Positions 56,912-64,000 of a DNA stretch of 64,000 bases are shown here, piece by piece. This stretch comes from an uncultured Mailhella sp. (lineage in GTDB: Bacteria; Desulfobacterota; Desulfovibrionia; Desulfovibrionales; Desulfovibrionaceae). A program made the translations under genes and the position numbers. The stretch covers positions 2,125,001 to 2,189,000 of the forward strand of contig NZ_OZ007001.1 in assembly GCF_963931295.1 (NCBI RefSeq), read 5' to 3'. The notes under the pieces are model-generated. The model was not told the DNA's origin. It searched no databases and was given only the letters and a program-made list of their open reading frames with translations. Position 1 is the first letter of the stretch, and each line of letters begins with the position of its first letter.

Positions 56912-58372
56912 ATGGACAGCCCGGATACCGTCATGAATGAAGCCGCCGCTCCTTCGCGGAGCGGCGGCTCTCGTCGTTCTTCCCGTGGGGAAGGCGAAAT
57001 CTCCGATCGCGCGCGCGACGACCTTCTGCGCCGCGTTCCGCCGCACAACGAAGAGGCCGAACAGGCCGTTCTGAGCGGCGTGTTCCTGCGGCCCGATCTG
57101 CTTCAGGAGCTCGTCGATCAGCTTCGTCCCGTAGATTTCTACGTTCCTGCGCACCGGATCATCTTCGGTGCGTTCGTGGCGCTGTGCGAACAGAACACCC
57201 CCGTGGACGAAGTGACGGTGTTCGACTGGCTGGTCAGCCATTCCCAGCTTGAGGCCGCGGGCGGCGCGGCCTATCTCGGCGAACTTTCCCGCGCCGTGGT
57301 GAGCGGCGCCAACGCCGTTCACTGGGCGAAAATCGTGCGCGACAAGGCCATGCAGCGCGCGCTCATCGACACTTCCGCCCAGATCATCAGCAACTGCTAC
57401 GACGCCTCCAAGGACGTGCCCACGCTCCTCGACGAATCGGAGCGCGCCATATTTTCCATTTCCGAACGCGCCAACAGCAAGACCTTCGCAAGCAGCAGCG
57501 AACTTGTGCGTTCCGTGTTCGACGAGCTGCTCGCCCGGTACAACAACAAGAGCGTGACCACCGGCGTGCCCACGGGCTACATGATGCTCGACAGAATGAC
57601 CGCCGGCCTTCAGCCCACCGACCTCATCATTCTTGCGGCCCGCCCCTCCATGGGCAAGACGGCCTTCGCCCTCAACGTGGCCATGCGCGCCGCGCTCTCC
57701 GGCGGAGCCACGGTGGCCATCTTTTCTCTGGAAATGAGCAAGGAATCGCTCATGGACCGCATGCTCTGCGCCTGGGGCCGGGTGGAGCTCTCCCGCGTGC
57801 GCCGCGGCTTTCTGGAAGACGACGACTGGGCCAAGCTTTCCGCCTCGGCCGACGCGCTCTCCCAGGCCAAGATATTCATCGACGACACCGCGGGCCTGAC
57901 CCCGCTGGCGCTTCGCGCCCGCTGCCGCCGCCTCAAGGCCGAGCACGGCCTCGACCTCGTCATGGTGGACTATTTGCAGCTCATGCACTCCTCGCGCAAC
58001 GATTCCCGCGAACTGGAAATTTCCGACATCTCGCGCAACCTGAAGGCGCTCGCCAAGGAACTCAAGGTTCCCGTCATTGCGCTTTCCCAGCTCAATCGAA
58101 AGGTGGAAGAGCGTACCGACAAGCGTCCCGTGCTTTCCGACCTGCGCGAATCCGGCGCCATTGAACAGGACGCCGACCTCATCATGTTCATCCACCGCGA
58201 GGACGCCTACAACAAGAAGGACGACCACCAGAAGACCGGCATTGCCGAAATCATCATCGGCAAGCACAGAAACGGTCCCACCGGCACGGTGAAGCTCGCC
58301 TACCGGCCGGAATTCACGGCCTTCGACGACCTCGAAACCACCTATGTCGAGCCTTCGGAAGCGCAGTCCTGA
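56912..58372 (+). CDS. dnaB: replicative DNA helicase DnaB
   Basis: 486 residues. Hexameric fork helicase. N-terminal domain RVPPHNEEAEQAVLSGVFL, then the RecA-like motor with Walker A in AARPSMGKTAFALN, Walker B in LDLVMVDYLQLMH, and SQLNRKVEERTDKRPVLSDLRESGAIEQDAD. It lies 27 bases after rplI, the common S6-S18-L9-DnaB order. The first 30 residues (Ser/Arg-rich) are variable. Confidence 0.97.
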   Translation: MDSPDTVMNEAAAPSRSGGSRRSSRGEGEISDRARDDLLRRVPPHNEEAEQAVLSGVFLRPDLLQELVDQLRPVDFYVPAHRIIFGAFVALCEQNTPVDEVTVFDWLVSHSQLEAAGGAAYLGELSRAVVSGANAVHWAKIVRDKAMQRALIDTSAQIISNCYDASKDVPTLLDESERAIFSISERANSKTFASSSELVRSVFDELLARYNNKSVTTGVPTGYMMLDRMTAGLQPTDLIILAARPSMGKTAFALNVAMRAALSGGATVAIFSLEMSKESLMDRMLCAWGRVELSRVRRGFLEDDDWAKLSASADALSQAKIFIDDTAGLTPLALRARCRRLKAEHGLDLVMVDYLQLMHSSRNDSRELEISDISRNLKALAKELKVPVIALSQLNRKVEERTDKRPVLSDLRESGAIEQDADLIMFIHREDAYNKKDDHQKTGIAEIIIGKHRNGPTGTVKLAYRPEFTAFDDLETTYVEPSEAQS

Positions 58373-58576
58373 CTGCTCCGGCCGGGCCGCAATTCTCCGG
58401 CTCGTGGCGCGTCTGGCGTCGCGTTGACGGGGCGCGCAGCCTGACGGCATGAGAGCCTCGTCCTTTCGAAGAGCGCGGGCCGTCCGCCCGGGAGGCGAAC
58501 GCCGCCTGCGCGCCTTTTGACCGGGGGCGCGGGAAACACGCCGGGACGCCGTTCGTTGCCCGGAAAACGCCGCGTC

Positions 58577-58605
58577 TTGCCTGCGCACCGCGGGCGTGCT
58601 ACTTA
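58577..58605 (+). promoter_or_regulatory. promoter of ktrBA with extended -10
   Basis: TTGCCT (58577-58582), 17-base spacer ending in TGC, and TACTTA (58600-58605): an extended -10 promoter, about 50 bases before ktrB. It shares TTGCCT and GGCGTGCTACT with the promoter at 60684-60712. Confidence 0.55.
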
Positions 58606-58655
58606 AAGCTGGCTTCCAATACTACGCCGAGGCGGGCCGACAGCCGGAGAAAGAG

Positions 58656-59999
58656 ATGTCATTCTGGATCAAAGAACGCATCAGCCCTTCGCAGATCATC
58701 ATTCTGGGCTATTTTCTGTTCATTCTCTGCGGCACGGCGCTGCTCATGCTGCCCTTCACCACCAGAGACGGCGTCGGGCCGGGACTTTGCGACGCGCTCT
58801 TCACGGCCACGTCCGCCATTACCGTGACCGGCCTCGTGGTTCACGACACCGCGCGTTACTGGTCGGAATTCGGCCAGGCGATCATTCTCATGCTCATTCA
58901 GGCGGGCGGCCTCGGCGTCATGAGCATGGCCGTGGCCGTGGCCGTGCTCGCGGGGCAGAAGATAGGCTTCCGGCTGCGCTGGGTCATGCAGGAATCCATT
59001 TCCGCGCCGCAGCTTGCAGGTATAGTTCGCCTGACGGGCTTCATTTTTAAAACCGTGCTGGCTGTGGAACTTGCCGGAGCGGCGCTGCTCGCGCTGCGCT
59101 TCTGCCCGCAGGTGGGACTCGGCAGGGGCTTGTGGATGGCCCTGTTTCATTCCGTGTCGGCCTTCTGCAACGCCGGTTTCGATCTCATGGGAGAGGCGCA
59201 TCCCTACGCTTCGCTCACGGCCTACGCGTCGGATCCGCTGGTCTGTCTTGTGGTGGCCGCGCTCATCATCACGGGCGGCATCGGCTTTCTCACGCTCGAC
59301 GATGTGCGCTCGCACGGCGCGAATTTCCGCAGCTACCGCCTGCAGAGCAAGCTCGTGCTGCTCTTTACCGCCGCGCTTCTTCTTGTCGGCTTCCTCTTCT
59401 TCTTTTTCTGCGAGTTCCGGCGCGAAAGCTGGGGCATGTCCGGCCCGGAGGCCGCGCTCGCCGCGTTTTTCCAGTCCGTAAGTCCGCGCACGGCGGGCTT
59501 CAACAGCGTGGATCTCGCCGCGCTGAGTCCGCTCGGCAAGCTGGTCACCATGCTGCTCATGCTGGTGGGCGCAGCTCCCGGCTCCACGGGCGGCGGCTTC
59601 AAGGTCACCACGCTCGCCGTGCTGCTTCTGGGCCTGCTCTCCATCTTCCTGCACCGCAACGACGTGCGCGGCTTCGGCCGCAGACTGCCGGACATGGCCC
59701 TGCGCCGGGCGTCGGGCATATTCATGTTTTATCTTCTGCTCTTTCTGGCCGGGGGCATGCTGATTTCCGCCTTCGACGAGCTGCCGCTCATGACGGCGTT
59801 CTTCGAGTCCGCTTCGGCCATTGGCACCGTGGGACTTTCCCTGGGCGCGACGCCGGAACTTTCCGACGCCTCGCGCGGCATTCTCATTCTGCTTATGTAC
59901 TTCGGCAGGGTGGGGAGTCTCACGGTCGTGTTTGCGGTGTCGTCCGGCCTGCGTCAGGACGCCTTCCGCTATCCTTCTGAAGATGTGGCCGTGGGCTGA
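58656..59999 (+). CDS. ktrB: KtrB/TrkH-type potassium uptake channel subunit
   Basis: 447 residues. Ion-conducting subunit with four membrane-pore-membrane repeats, each with a filter-like loop: SAITVTGLVV, SAFCNAGFDL, SPRTAGFNSVD and SASAIGTVGLSL. Imports K+, often coupled to Na+. GGAGAAAGAG precedes ATG 58656. The regulatory subunit gene follows at 15 bases. Confidence 0.94.
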   Translation: MSFWIKERISPSQIIILGYFLFILCGTALLMLPFTTRDGVGPGLCDALFTATSAITVTGLVVHDTARYWSEFGQAIILMLIQAGGLGVMSMAVAVAVLAGQKIGFRLRWVMQESISAPQLAGIVRLTGFIFKTVLAVELAGAALLALRFCPQVGLGRGLWMALFHSVSAFCNAGFDLMGEAHPYASLTAYASDPLVCLVVAALIITGGIGFLTLDDVRSHGANFRSYRLQSKLVLLFTAALLLVGFLFFFFCEFRRESWGMSGPEAALAAFFQSVSPRTAGFNSVDLAALSPLGKLVTMLLMLVGAAPGSTGGGFKVTTLAVLLLGLLSIFLHRNDVRGFGRRLPDMALRRASGIFMFYLLLFLAGGMLISAFDELPLMTAFFESASAIGTVGLSLGATPELSDASRGILILLMYFGRVGSLTVVFAVSSGLRQDAFRYPSEDVAVG

Positions 60000-60013
60000 A
60001 AGGAGTGTGCCGC

Positions 60014-60664
60014 ATGAAATCCGTACTGCTCATAGGACTCGGCCGTTTCGGCCGCCGCATGGCAAGAAAGCTGCGCGAACTGAATCACGACGTGCTCGCC
60101 ATCGACAAAAACGAACAGCGCGTCAACGAAGCGCTGGACTTCGTGACCAGCGCCCAGATTGCGGACGCCACCAGCGAAACGTTCATCCGCTCGCTGGGCG
60201 TGAGCAATTTCGACATGTGCGTGGTCGCCATCGGCGACGACTTTCAGAGTTCTCTGGAAACCACGGCGCTGCTCAAGGAGCACGGGGCGCGCTTTGTGCT
60301 GTCCCGGGCGTCGCGGCAGGTTCACGCCAAGTTCCTTCTGCGCAACGGCGCGGACGACGTGGTGTACCCCGAGCGTCAGACCGCCGACTGGGCCGCCATG
60401 CGCTACAGCAGCGATCACATTTTCGACTACGTGAAGCTCTCGCCCGAGTATTCCATTTACGAGATAGCCACGCCCGAGGAATGGCAGGGCAAGACCGTGA
60501 AGGAACTGGCCGTGCGTCAGCGCTACCGGGTGAACGTGCTCGGCGTGAAGAAGGGCGACGAGCTCCAGCCCATGCCCGGCCCGTCGCACTGCTTTCAGGC
60601 CGGGGAAAACGTGTTCGTGCTCGGCCACGACATGGACGTGCAGAAACTTCTTCGCAAAAACTGA
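60014..60664 (+). CDS. ktrA: KtrA/TrkA-type potassium uptake regulatory subunit
   Basis: 216 residues. RCK regulator with an N-terminal Rossmann fold (LLIGLGRFGRRMARKL, then LAIDKNEQRVNEAL with the ribose-binding acid) and a C-terminal RCK_C domain (EIATPEEWQGKTVKELAVRQ). It binds nucleotide and gates KtrB. AGGAG precedes ATG 60014. Confidence 0.94.
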   Translation: MKSVLLIGLGRFGRRMARKLRELNHDVLAIDKNEQRVNEALDFVTSAQIADATSETFIRSLGVSNFDMCVVAIGDDFQSSLETTALLKEHGARFVLSRASRQVHAKFLLRNGADDVVYPERQTADWAAMRYSSDHIFDYVKLSPEYSIYEIATPEEWQGKTVKELAVRQRYRVNVLGVKKGDELQPMPGPSHCFQAGENVFVLGHDMDVQKLLRKN

Positions 60665-60683
60665 CGCGGCGGGCGTGCGTATC

Positions 60684-60712
60684 TTGCCTCAACGATTCCG
60701 GCGTGCTACTAT
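60684..60712 (+). promoter_or_regulatory. promoter of the padR-radical SAM locus
   Basis: TTGCCT (60684-60689), 17-base spacer ending in TGC, and TACTAT (60707-60712): extended -10 type, overlapped by a palindrome at 60708-60730. Confidence 0.6.
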
Positions 60713-60730
60713 TGGAGCAAATCCAATAGT
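60708..60730. promoter_or_regulatory. perfect 9-bp palindrome, probable PadR operator
   Basis: ACTATTGGA-GCAAA-TCCAATAGT. It covers the -10 and expected transcript start of the padR promoter, 66 bases before the start codon, as expected for autorepression by a dimeric PadR-type protein. There is no T-run, so it is not a terminator of ktrA. Confidence 0.6.
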
Positions 60731-60796
60731 CAGGGCCGACGGGCGTTCCGTGTTGTTCGGAACGTTTTTTGCGCGGCTCTTTTCGGGAGAAAAGGC

Positions 60797-61258
60797 ATGG
60801 ATGAGCTTGATTCCTGCGCCTGTTCGGGCGGCAATCTGCCCCGTTTCGTGCAGCCGGTGCTGCTGGGGCTGCTGGTTCGCGAGCCCATGCACGGGTATGC
60901 GCTCGTGCAGAAGCTGGAGGACACCGGCCTGTTCGGGCCGCAGCCGCCGGACATGACGGGCTGCTATCGCATGCTGCGCGACATGGAGCGCAGCGGCGTG
61001 CTGGAAACGGAATACGACAGGGGAGACGGCCCGGCGCGGAAGAAGTACCGCGTCACGGCTCTGGGGCGGCGCTGTCTGAACCGCTGGATATCGTCGCTCA
61101 CGAGCAATCGCGATCATCTCGACAGGGTGCTTGCGCTGCTGCTCTCCGCGCGGGATGCGGATGCGCAGGACCCGTGCCCGGAGGCGGATCGCGCCTTCAT
61201 GGAAGAAGTGCGTCGGCGGGCGCTTTCCGGAGCGCTGCCTAGGTTCAGGACTCATTAA
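60797..61258 (+). CDS. PadR-type HTH domain, N-terminal part of an IS-interrupted PadR-radical SAM fusion
   Basis: 153 codons as it stands. Residues 15-95 form a PadR winged helix: RFVQPVLLGLLVREPMHGYALVQKLE, then DMTGCYRMLRDMERSGVLETE and KKYRVTALGRRCLNRWI. The N-terminus has a CACSGG patch. Codons 1-149 are native; the last four residues (FRTH) and the stop come from the inserted IS. Removing the IS and one CTAG copy joins codon 149 in frame to the radical SAM sequence downstream. The regulator part may still bind DNA. Confidence 0.82.
   Translation: MDELDSCACSGGNLPRFVQPVLLGLLVREPMHGYALVQKLEDTGLFGPQPPDMTGCYRMLRDMERSGVLETEYDRGDGPARKKYRVTALGRRCLNRWISSLTSNRDHLDRVLALLLSARDADAQDPCPEADRAFMEEVRRRALSGALPRFRTH
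61243..61258. repeat. left terminal inverted repeat of the IS
   Basis: GTTCAGGACTCATTAA, matching the complement of the right end at 15 of 16 positions. Confidence 0.9.
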
Positions 61259-61688
61259 ATATAAAAGATGACAATGGCAGCGAGACAAATGGCCGAAAAG
61301 AACGTGTGTGCACAACGGTCATAACGCATGGCTATTCTGCGCCAATCCTTGAGTCGGCCGAACATGATTTCTATCTTGTGCCGCTGCTTATAAACCTCCT
61401 TGTCATAGACCACCGGAGTTTTTCGGCTGTGTCTGCCAGGAATACACGGCGTGATTCCTTTACGGGACAAGGCATGACGAAACCAGTCGGCATCATAGCC
61501 TCTATCCGCCAGAAGCTCCCTGGCCTGCGGCAGAGTATCAAGCAGGACAGCAGCGCCTTTGTAGTCGCTCACCTGACCGCCGGACAGATGGAAGGCCAAC
61601 GGTTGACCGAAGGCATTGCAGACAGCGTGGAGTTTTGAATTCAGGCCGCCTTTTGTGCGTCCGATACATCGGGAAAGGCCCCTTTTTT
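61255..61688 (-). CDS. IS5-family transposase, frame B (C-terminal DDE part)
   Basis: The frame is open from the A6 slippery tract (61688-61683) and reads KRGLSRCIGRTKGGLNSK, then LLADRGYDADWFR (second catalytic Asp) and KIEIMFGRLKDWRR (catalytic Glu), ending at 61255 inside the IS end. A first Met occurs only at 61599, so expression probably needs a -1 frameshift from frame A at AAAAAAGGGG. Confidence 0.85.
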
Positions 61689-62009
61689 CAGCAAACTTGC
61701 TGCTGTCCTGTGTGCCTTGAGATGTGTGGTATCAATCATCAAGCGTGTTGTGGAGCCGTTTTGTTCAACAAGCTCCGCAAAAATCCTGTTAAAGACACCC
61801 AATCGGCTCCAGCGGATAAAACGATTGTAGAGAGTTTTGTATGGTCCATACTCGCGCGGGGCATCTTTCCATTGCAGGCCATGCTTGATGACATAGATAA
61901 TGCCGCTGACGACACGCCTGTCATCGACTCTCGGAATGCCGTGGGAACGAGGAAAGTAGCGTTTGATACGAGCAATCTGTTCATGAGAAAGATAAAAAAG
62001 TTCCTTCAT
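61641..62009 (-). CDS. IS5-family transposase, frame A (N-terminal part)
   Basis: 122 residues. DUF4096-type N-terminus LSHEQIARIKRYFPRSHGIPRVDDRR, VIKHGLQWKDAPREYGPYK, and the first catalytic Asp in LMIDTTHLKAHRTA. GGGAGGATGCC precedes the ATG. It overlaps frame B, with which it would form one transposase by -1 frameshifting. Confidence 0.88.
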   Translation of the reverse strand: MKELFYLSHEQIARIKRYFPRSHGIPRVDDRRVVSGIIYVIKHGLQWKDAPREYGPYKTLYNRFIRWSRLGVFNRIFAELVEQNGSTTRLMIDTTHLKAHRTAASLLKKGAFPDVSDAQKAA

Positions 62010-62056
62010 GGCATCCTCCCTATGCCGACAATAAGAACTTTTTACCCTTTTGGCAA

Positions 62057-62072
62057 TTAATGAGTCCTGAGC
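62057..62072. repeat. right terminal inverted repeat of the IS
   Basis: TTAATGAGTCCTGAGC. The ATG inside it is now the first Met of the downstream radical SAM frame. Confidence 0.9.
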
Positions 62073-63001
62073 CTAGGCGGGAAGACGTGCTGCGTCTTCT
62101 TTCCTACGCGCCGGATTCGGCGCAGACGGCCTTTCTCGGACGCCTGGCCCGGCAGACGGCCCGCGAGGTTGCGGGCGACAGGGCGGGCGTGTGGGCGGCC
62201 TTCGGGGTGGACACTGCGCCCTGTTCCATGAGCTGCGCCTTTTGCGCGTTCGGCGCGTCGTGGGGCGTGGTGCGGGAGTCGCACGAGTGGGCGCAGGAGG
62301 AGATTGTGGCCGCGGCGCGCCGCTACGCGGCCGAGGGGGCGTCGTGGATCGTGCTCCGCACCACGGAACATTACGGCAGGGAGCGCCTGGAAGCGCTGGC
62401 AAAAGCCGTGCGCGCCGTGCTGCCGCCATCCTGTGCGCTCGTGGCCAACACCGGTCAGATGGCCGTGGAGGAGATTCGGAACCTCGGCAGGGCCGGCGTG
62501 CAGATGATGTATCACGCCCTGCGGCTCGGCGAGGGACGGGACACGCCCTTTGATCCTGCCGAACGCAGGCAGGCCTTGCGGCGCATCGGCGAGGCGGGCA
62601 TGGAGCTTGCGCATCTTGTGGAGCCGCTCGGGCCCGAACACGCCGATGAGGAAATTGCCGACGTGCTGCTTGCGGCGCTCGAAGCCGGGGCGAAAGTGTG
62701 CGGCGTGATGGCGCGCAGCAACGTGCCGGGAACGCCCTACGGCGGCGCGGAATCCGTGTCCGACGCGCGCCTTGCGCAGGTGGCCGCGGTGATCCGCCTG
62801 TGCGGGGGCGTGAACACGCCGCACGTGTGCGTGCATCCGCCGGTGTCGCAGGCCGTGGCCTGGGGAGCCAACGTGGTTGTGGTGGAAACGGGGGCCATTC
62901 CGCGGGACAAAAAGGAAGCCGCGGCGGACTGGCGGGGCTTTTCCATGGACGACGCCCGCGCGCTGCTTTTGCGTCACGGCTATGTCGTGGGCGGCGCGTA
63001 G
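62060..63001 (+). CDS. BioB-like radical SAM protein, C-terminal part of an IS-interrupted PadR fusion
   Basis: 314 codons as it stands; the first five (MSPEP) derive from the IS end and target duplication. Radical SAM cysteines C55, C59 and C62 in APCSMSCAFCAFGA; GASWIVLRTTEHYG and ANTGQMAVEEIRNLGRAGVQM follow the BioB/ThiH-like barrel pattern. The N-terminal helix EDVLRLLSYAPDSAQ is the usual BioB-family cap, so the enzyme domain itself is complete. The present start codon lacks a ribosome site. Substrate unknown. Followed 116 bases later by a C_GCAxxG_C_C protein. Confidence 0.82.
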   Translation: MSPEPRREDVLRLLSYAPDSAQTAFLGRLARQTAREVAGDRAGVWAAFGVDTAPCSMSCAFCAFGASWGVVRESHEWAQEEIVAAARRYAAEGASWIVLRTTEHYGRERLEALAKAVRAVLPPSCALVANTGQMAVEEIRNLGRAGVQMMYHALRLGEGRDTPFDPAERRQALRRIGEAGMELAHLVEPLGPEHADEEIADVLLAALEAGAKVCGVMARSNVPGTPYGGAESVSDARLAQVAAVIRLCGGVNTPHVCVHPPVSQAVAWGANVVVVETGAIPRDKKEAAADWRGFSMDDARALLLRHGYVVGGA

Positions 63002-63117
63002 ATCGGGGCGCGTCGCGGAATCGTTTCCGGCTCACACTCGGATGTTTTGCAAAGAAACGGCGCTTCGGCAGCCTCGTCATGGAGGACTGCCCGGAGAGCC
63101 AACGTATTGGAGGCATT

Positions 63118-63564
63118 ATGGTATCACGTTTCGGACTGTGCGCGCAGAAGGTGTGCCTGCACTGCGCGCCGCGCCTCGGCATTGAGGATTCGCTGGCCGT
63201 GGGCATGGCCTCGGCGTTCGGCACGGGCATGGGGCATGCGGACACCTGCGGCTGCATCTGCGGCGCGCACATGGTGCTCGGGCTTCGCTACGGCAGGGCG
63301 GACACGCTGGAGGAGGGCAAGGGCAAAAAGGCGCTGCTCGTGGAAAAGGTGTCGGAATTTGAAAGGCGTCTGTCGAAAAAGCAGCCGTGCCGTTCCTGCC
63401 GGGACATCCTCGGCATGGACATCACGCAGCCGGGCGTGATGAAGGCCGCCGCGGAAAAGGGCCTTTTTGCCACCGTGTGCGCGGACATGCTCGCGCAGAC
63501 CTGCGCGGTGCTCGACGAGATGCTTGCCGAGGACGAAAAACAGGATTCCCGCGCCGAGGCGTGA
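63118..63564 (+). CDS. C_GCAxxG_C_C family redox-type protein
   Basis: 148 residues. The conserved cysteine/glycine pattern is visible in CLHCAPRLGIEDSLAVGMAS, GMGHADTCGCICGAHMVLG and KQPCRSCRDILGMD, characteristic of C_GCAxxG_C_C proteins, small predicted redox or metal-binding proteins. TTGGAGGCATT precedes the ATG. Same strand as the radical SAM gene, probably one transcript. Confidence 0.85.
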   Translation: MVSRFGLCAQKVCLHCAPRLGIEDSLAVGMASAFGTGMGHADTCGCICGAHMVLGLRYGRADTLEEGKGKKALLVEKVSEFERRLSKKQPCRSCRDILGMDITQPGVMKAAAEKGLFATVCADMLAQTCAVLDEMLAEDEKQDSRAEA

Positions 63565-63579
63565 TTCGAGAGACAGCGG

Positions 63580-63616
63580 AAAAGCGCTCCCGGAACCATG
63601 TTCCGGGAGCGCTTTT
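63580..63616. terminator. bidirectional terminator at the end of the radical SAM locus
   Basis: AAAAGCGCTCCCGGAA (63580-63595) is fully complementary to TTCCGGGAGCGCTTTT (63601-63616) around CCATG; usable on both strands between convergent genes. Confidence 0.88.
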
Positions 63617-63688
63617 CTGTGCGTTGTCCTGGGCGTTTTCTGTGCCTTTCGGGCGTTTCAAGTTTGCGCCGGGCCTGCTCCCCTCCTT

Positions 63689-64000
63689 TCAGCGGCAGCA
63701 GTTCCGGTAGGGGCAGCGAGCGCAGCGGTCGGTACGGCGTGGCGTGAAGCTCTCGGCCGTGGCCATGTGCCGCAGCACGAAGCCGAGCAGGGCGGGAATA
63801 CGTTCCGTGATGATGCTCTTGCGCGTCATCTCGTCGATGTTTGCGCCGAGCAGGGGAATTTCGTCGCCGCGGTCGGCAAGCTGCACGAGGGCGGCGTCGT
63901 AGAGCGGCGCAAAGCGCAGGGATTCCGCGTTCTGCGGGTCGTTGCCGCACATGTAGAGATAGGCGGGCAGCTGAATGCTGGGCAGGGCGCGCGCAAGGTC
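63689..64000 (-). CDS. C-terminal fragment of an AddB/RecB-like PD-(D/E)XK nuclease (partial)
   Basis: At least 103 codons, open through the window edge, so the N-terminus lies outside. It reads LPSIQLPAYLYMCG (QLPxYLY is the core of the RecB-type nuclease motif) and ends CARCPYRNCCR, a cysteine cluster like the Fe-S staple of AddB and Cas4-like nucleases. It is thus probably the end of a helicase-nuclease subunit for recombination. Confidence 0.7.
   Translation of the reverse strand, partial: DLARALPSIQLPAYLYMCGNDPQNAESLRFAPLYDAALVQLADRGDEIPLLGANIDEMTRKSIITERIPALLGFVLRHMATAESFTPRRTDRCARCPYRNCCR

Larger units (their letters stand above)
61243..62072 (-). mobile_element. IS5-family insertion sequence (IS427-like), complete
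   Basis: 830 bp with 16-bp terminal inverted repeats (15 of 16 identical) and a 4-bp CTAG direct duplication at 61239-61242 and 62073-62076. It carries a two-frame transposase on the minus strand. The intact ends and coding frames suggest a recent insertion. It splits a PadR-radical SAM open frame. Confidence 0.93.

Noticed and set aside
61255-62009. Two independent transposase genes
   Set aside because: The frames overlap with a slippery A tract and complementary DDE motifs, so they are better read as one frameshifted transposase.

Overview
The window is about 64 kb of GC-rich bacterial chromosome, almost certainly from a sulfate/sulfite-reducing member of the Desulfovibrionaceae. The best markers are the alternative (siroheme-dependent) heme pathway genes ahbC, hemB, ahbD and ahbA, a Desulfovibrio-type homotrimeric porin, a MucR/Ros-like zinc-finger regulator, and a lipoprotein of the kind seen mainly in Desulfovibrio (DUF4851-like). 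I cannot fix the genus from this sequence. Both strands are densely coded, with many long antisense shadow ORFs caused by high GC at third codon positions. I see no tRNA, rRNA or CRISPR array.

Layout. 0.15-2.6 kb: Holliday-junction genes ruvA-ruvB, then thyX. 2.6-4.0 kb: a 1.3 kb gene-free stretch ending in the promoter of a MucR-like regulator. 4.9-9.5 kb (minus strand): a phosphoesterase and an RNase E/G with a very long disordered N-terminus, driven by a good sigma70-type promoter, then a small membrane protein behind a terminator. 9.9-15.0 kb: 5-formyl-THF cyclo-ligase/pgeF, a FadL-type outer-membrane protein, a RibD-C/DHFR-like reductase and a LysO-like exporter. 15.2-19.4 kb: a TSUP transporter, a PdxR-type regulator divergent from pdxS-pdxT. 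19.5-24.1 kb: MBL hydrolase, flavin reductase, comF, dus, rlmN. 24.2-30.4 kb: YddG-like exporter, a structured RNA candidate, a TetR regulator coupled to a secreted GH3 enzyme, a DUF3298 protein with tag, and an MFS carrier. 30.5-32.0 kb: porin.

32.8-37.8 kb (minus strand) is a polyamine block: speA, carboxy(nor)spermidine synthase, slyX and carboxy(nor)spermidine decarboxylase. 38-46 kb: dinB, rlpA, secA, a GNAT acetyltransferase and pyrG. 46.5-52.9 kb: a DUF169 protein and the heme genes, with an AEC-family transporter between ahbC and hemB. 53.4-60.7 kb: mnmA, a lipoprotein, rpsF-rpsR-rplI-dnaB, and a KtrB/KtrA potassium-uptake pair.

The most unusual locus is 60.7-63.6 kb. A complete 830-bp IS5-family element, with 16-bp inverted ends and a CTAG target duplication, sits inside what was a single reading frame. 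Removing the IS and one CTAG copy joins a PadR-type DNA-binding domain in frame to a BioB-like radical SAM enzyme (about 456 residues). A promoter and a perfect 9-bp palindrome precede it, and a C_GCAxxG_C_C-type redox protein follows. Other points worth attention are a PdxR-type regulator whose PLP lysine position reads Glu, a roughly 220-nt structured RNA candidate at 25.3-25.5 kb, and a polyamine block with no agmatine-hydrolysing gene beside it. The last gene (minus strand, cut by the window edge) is the C-terminus of an AddB/RecB-like nuclease.
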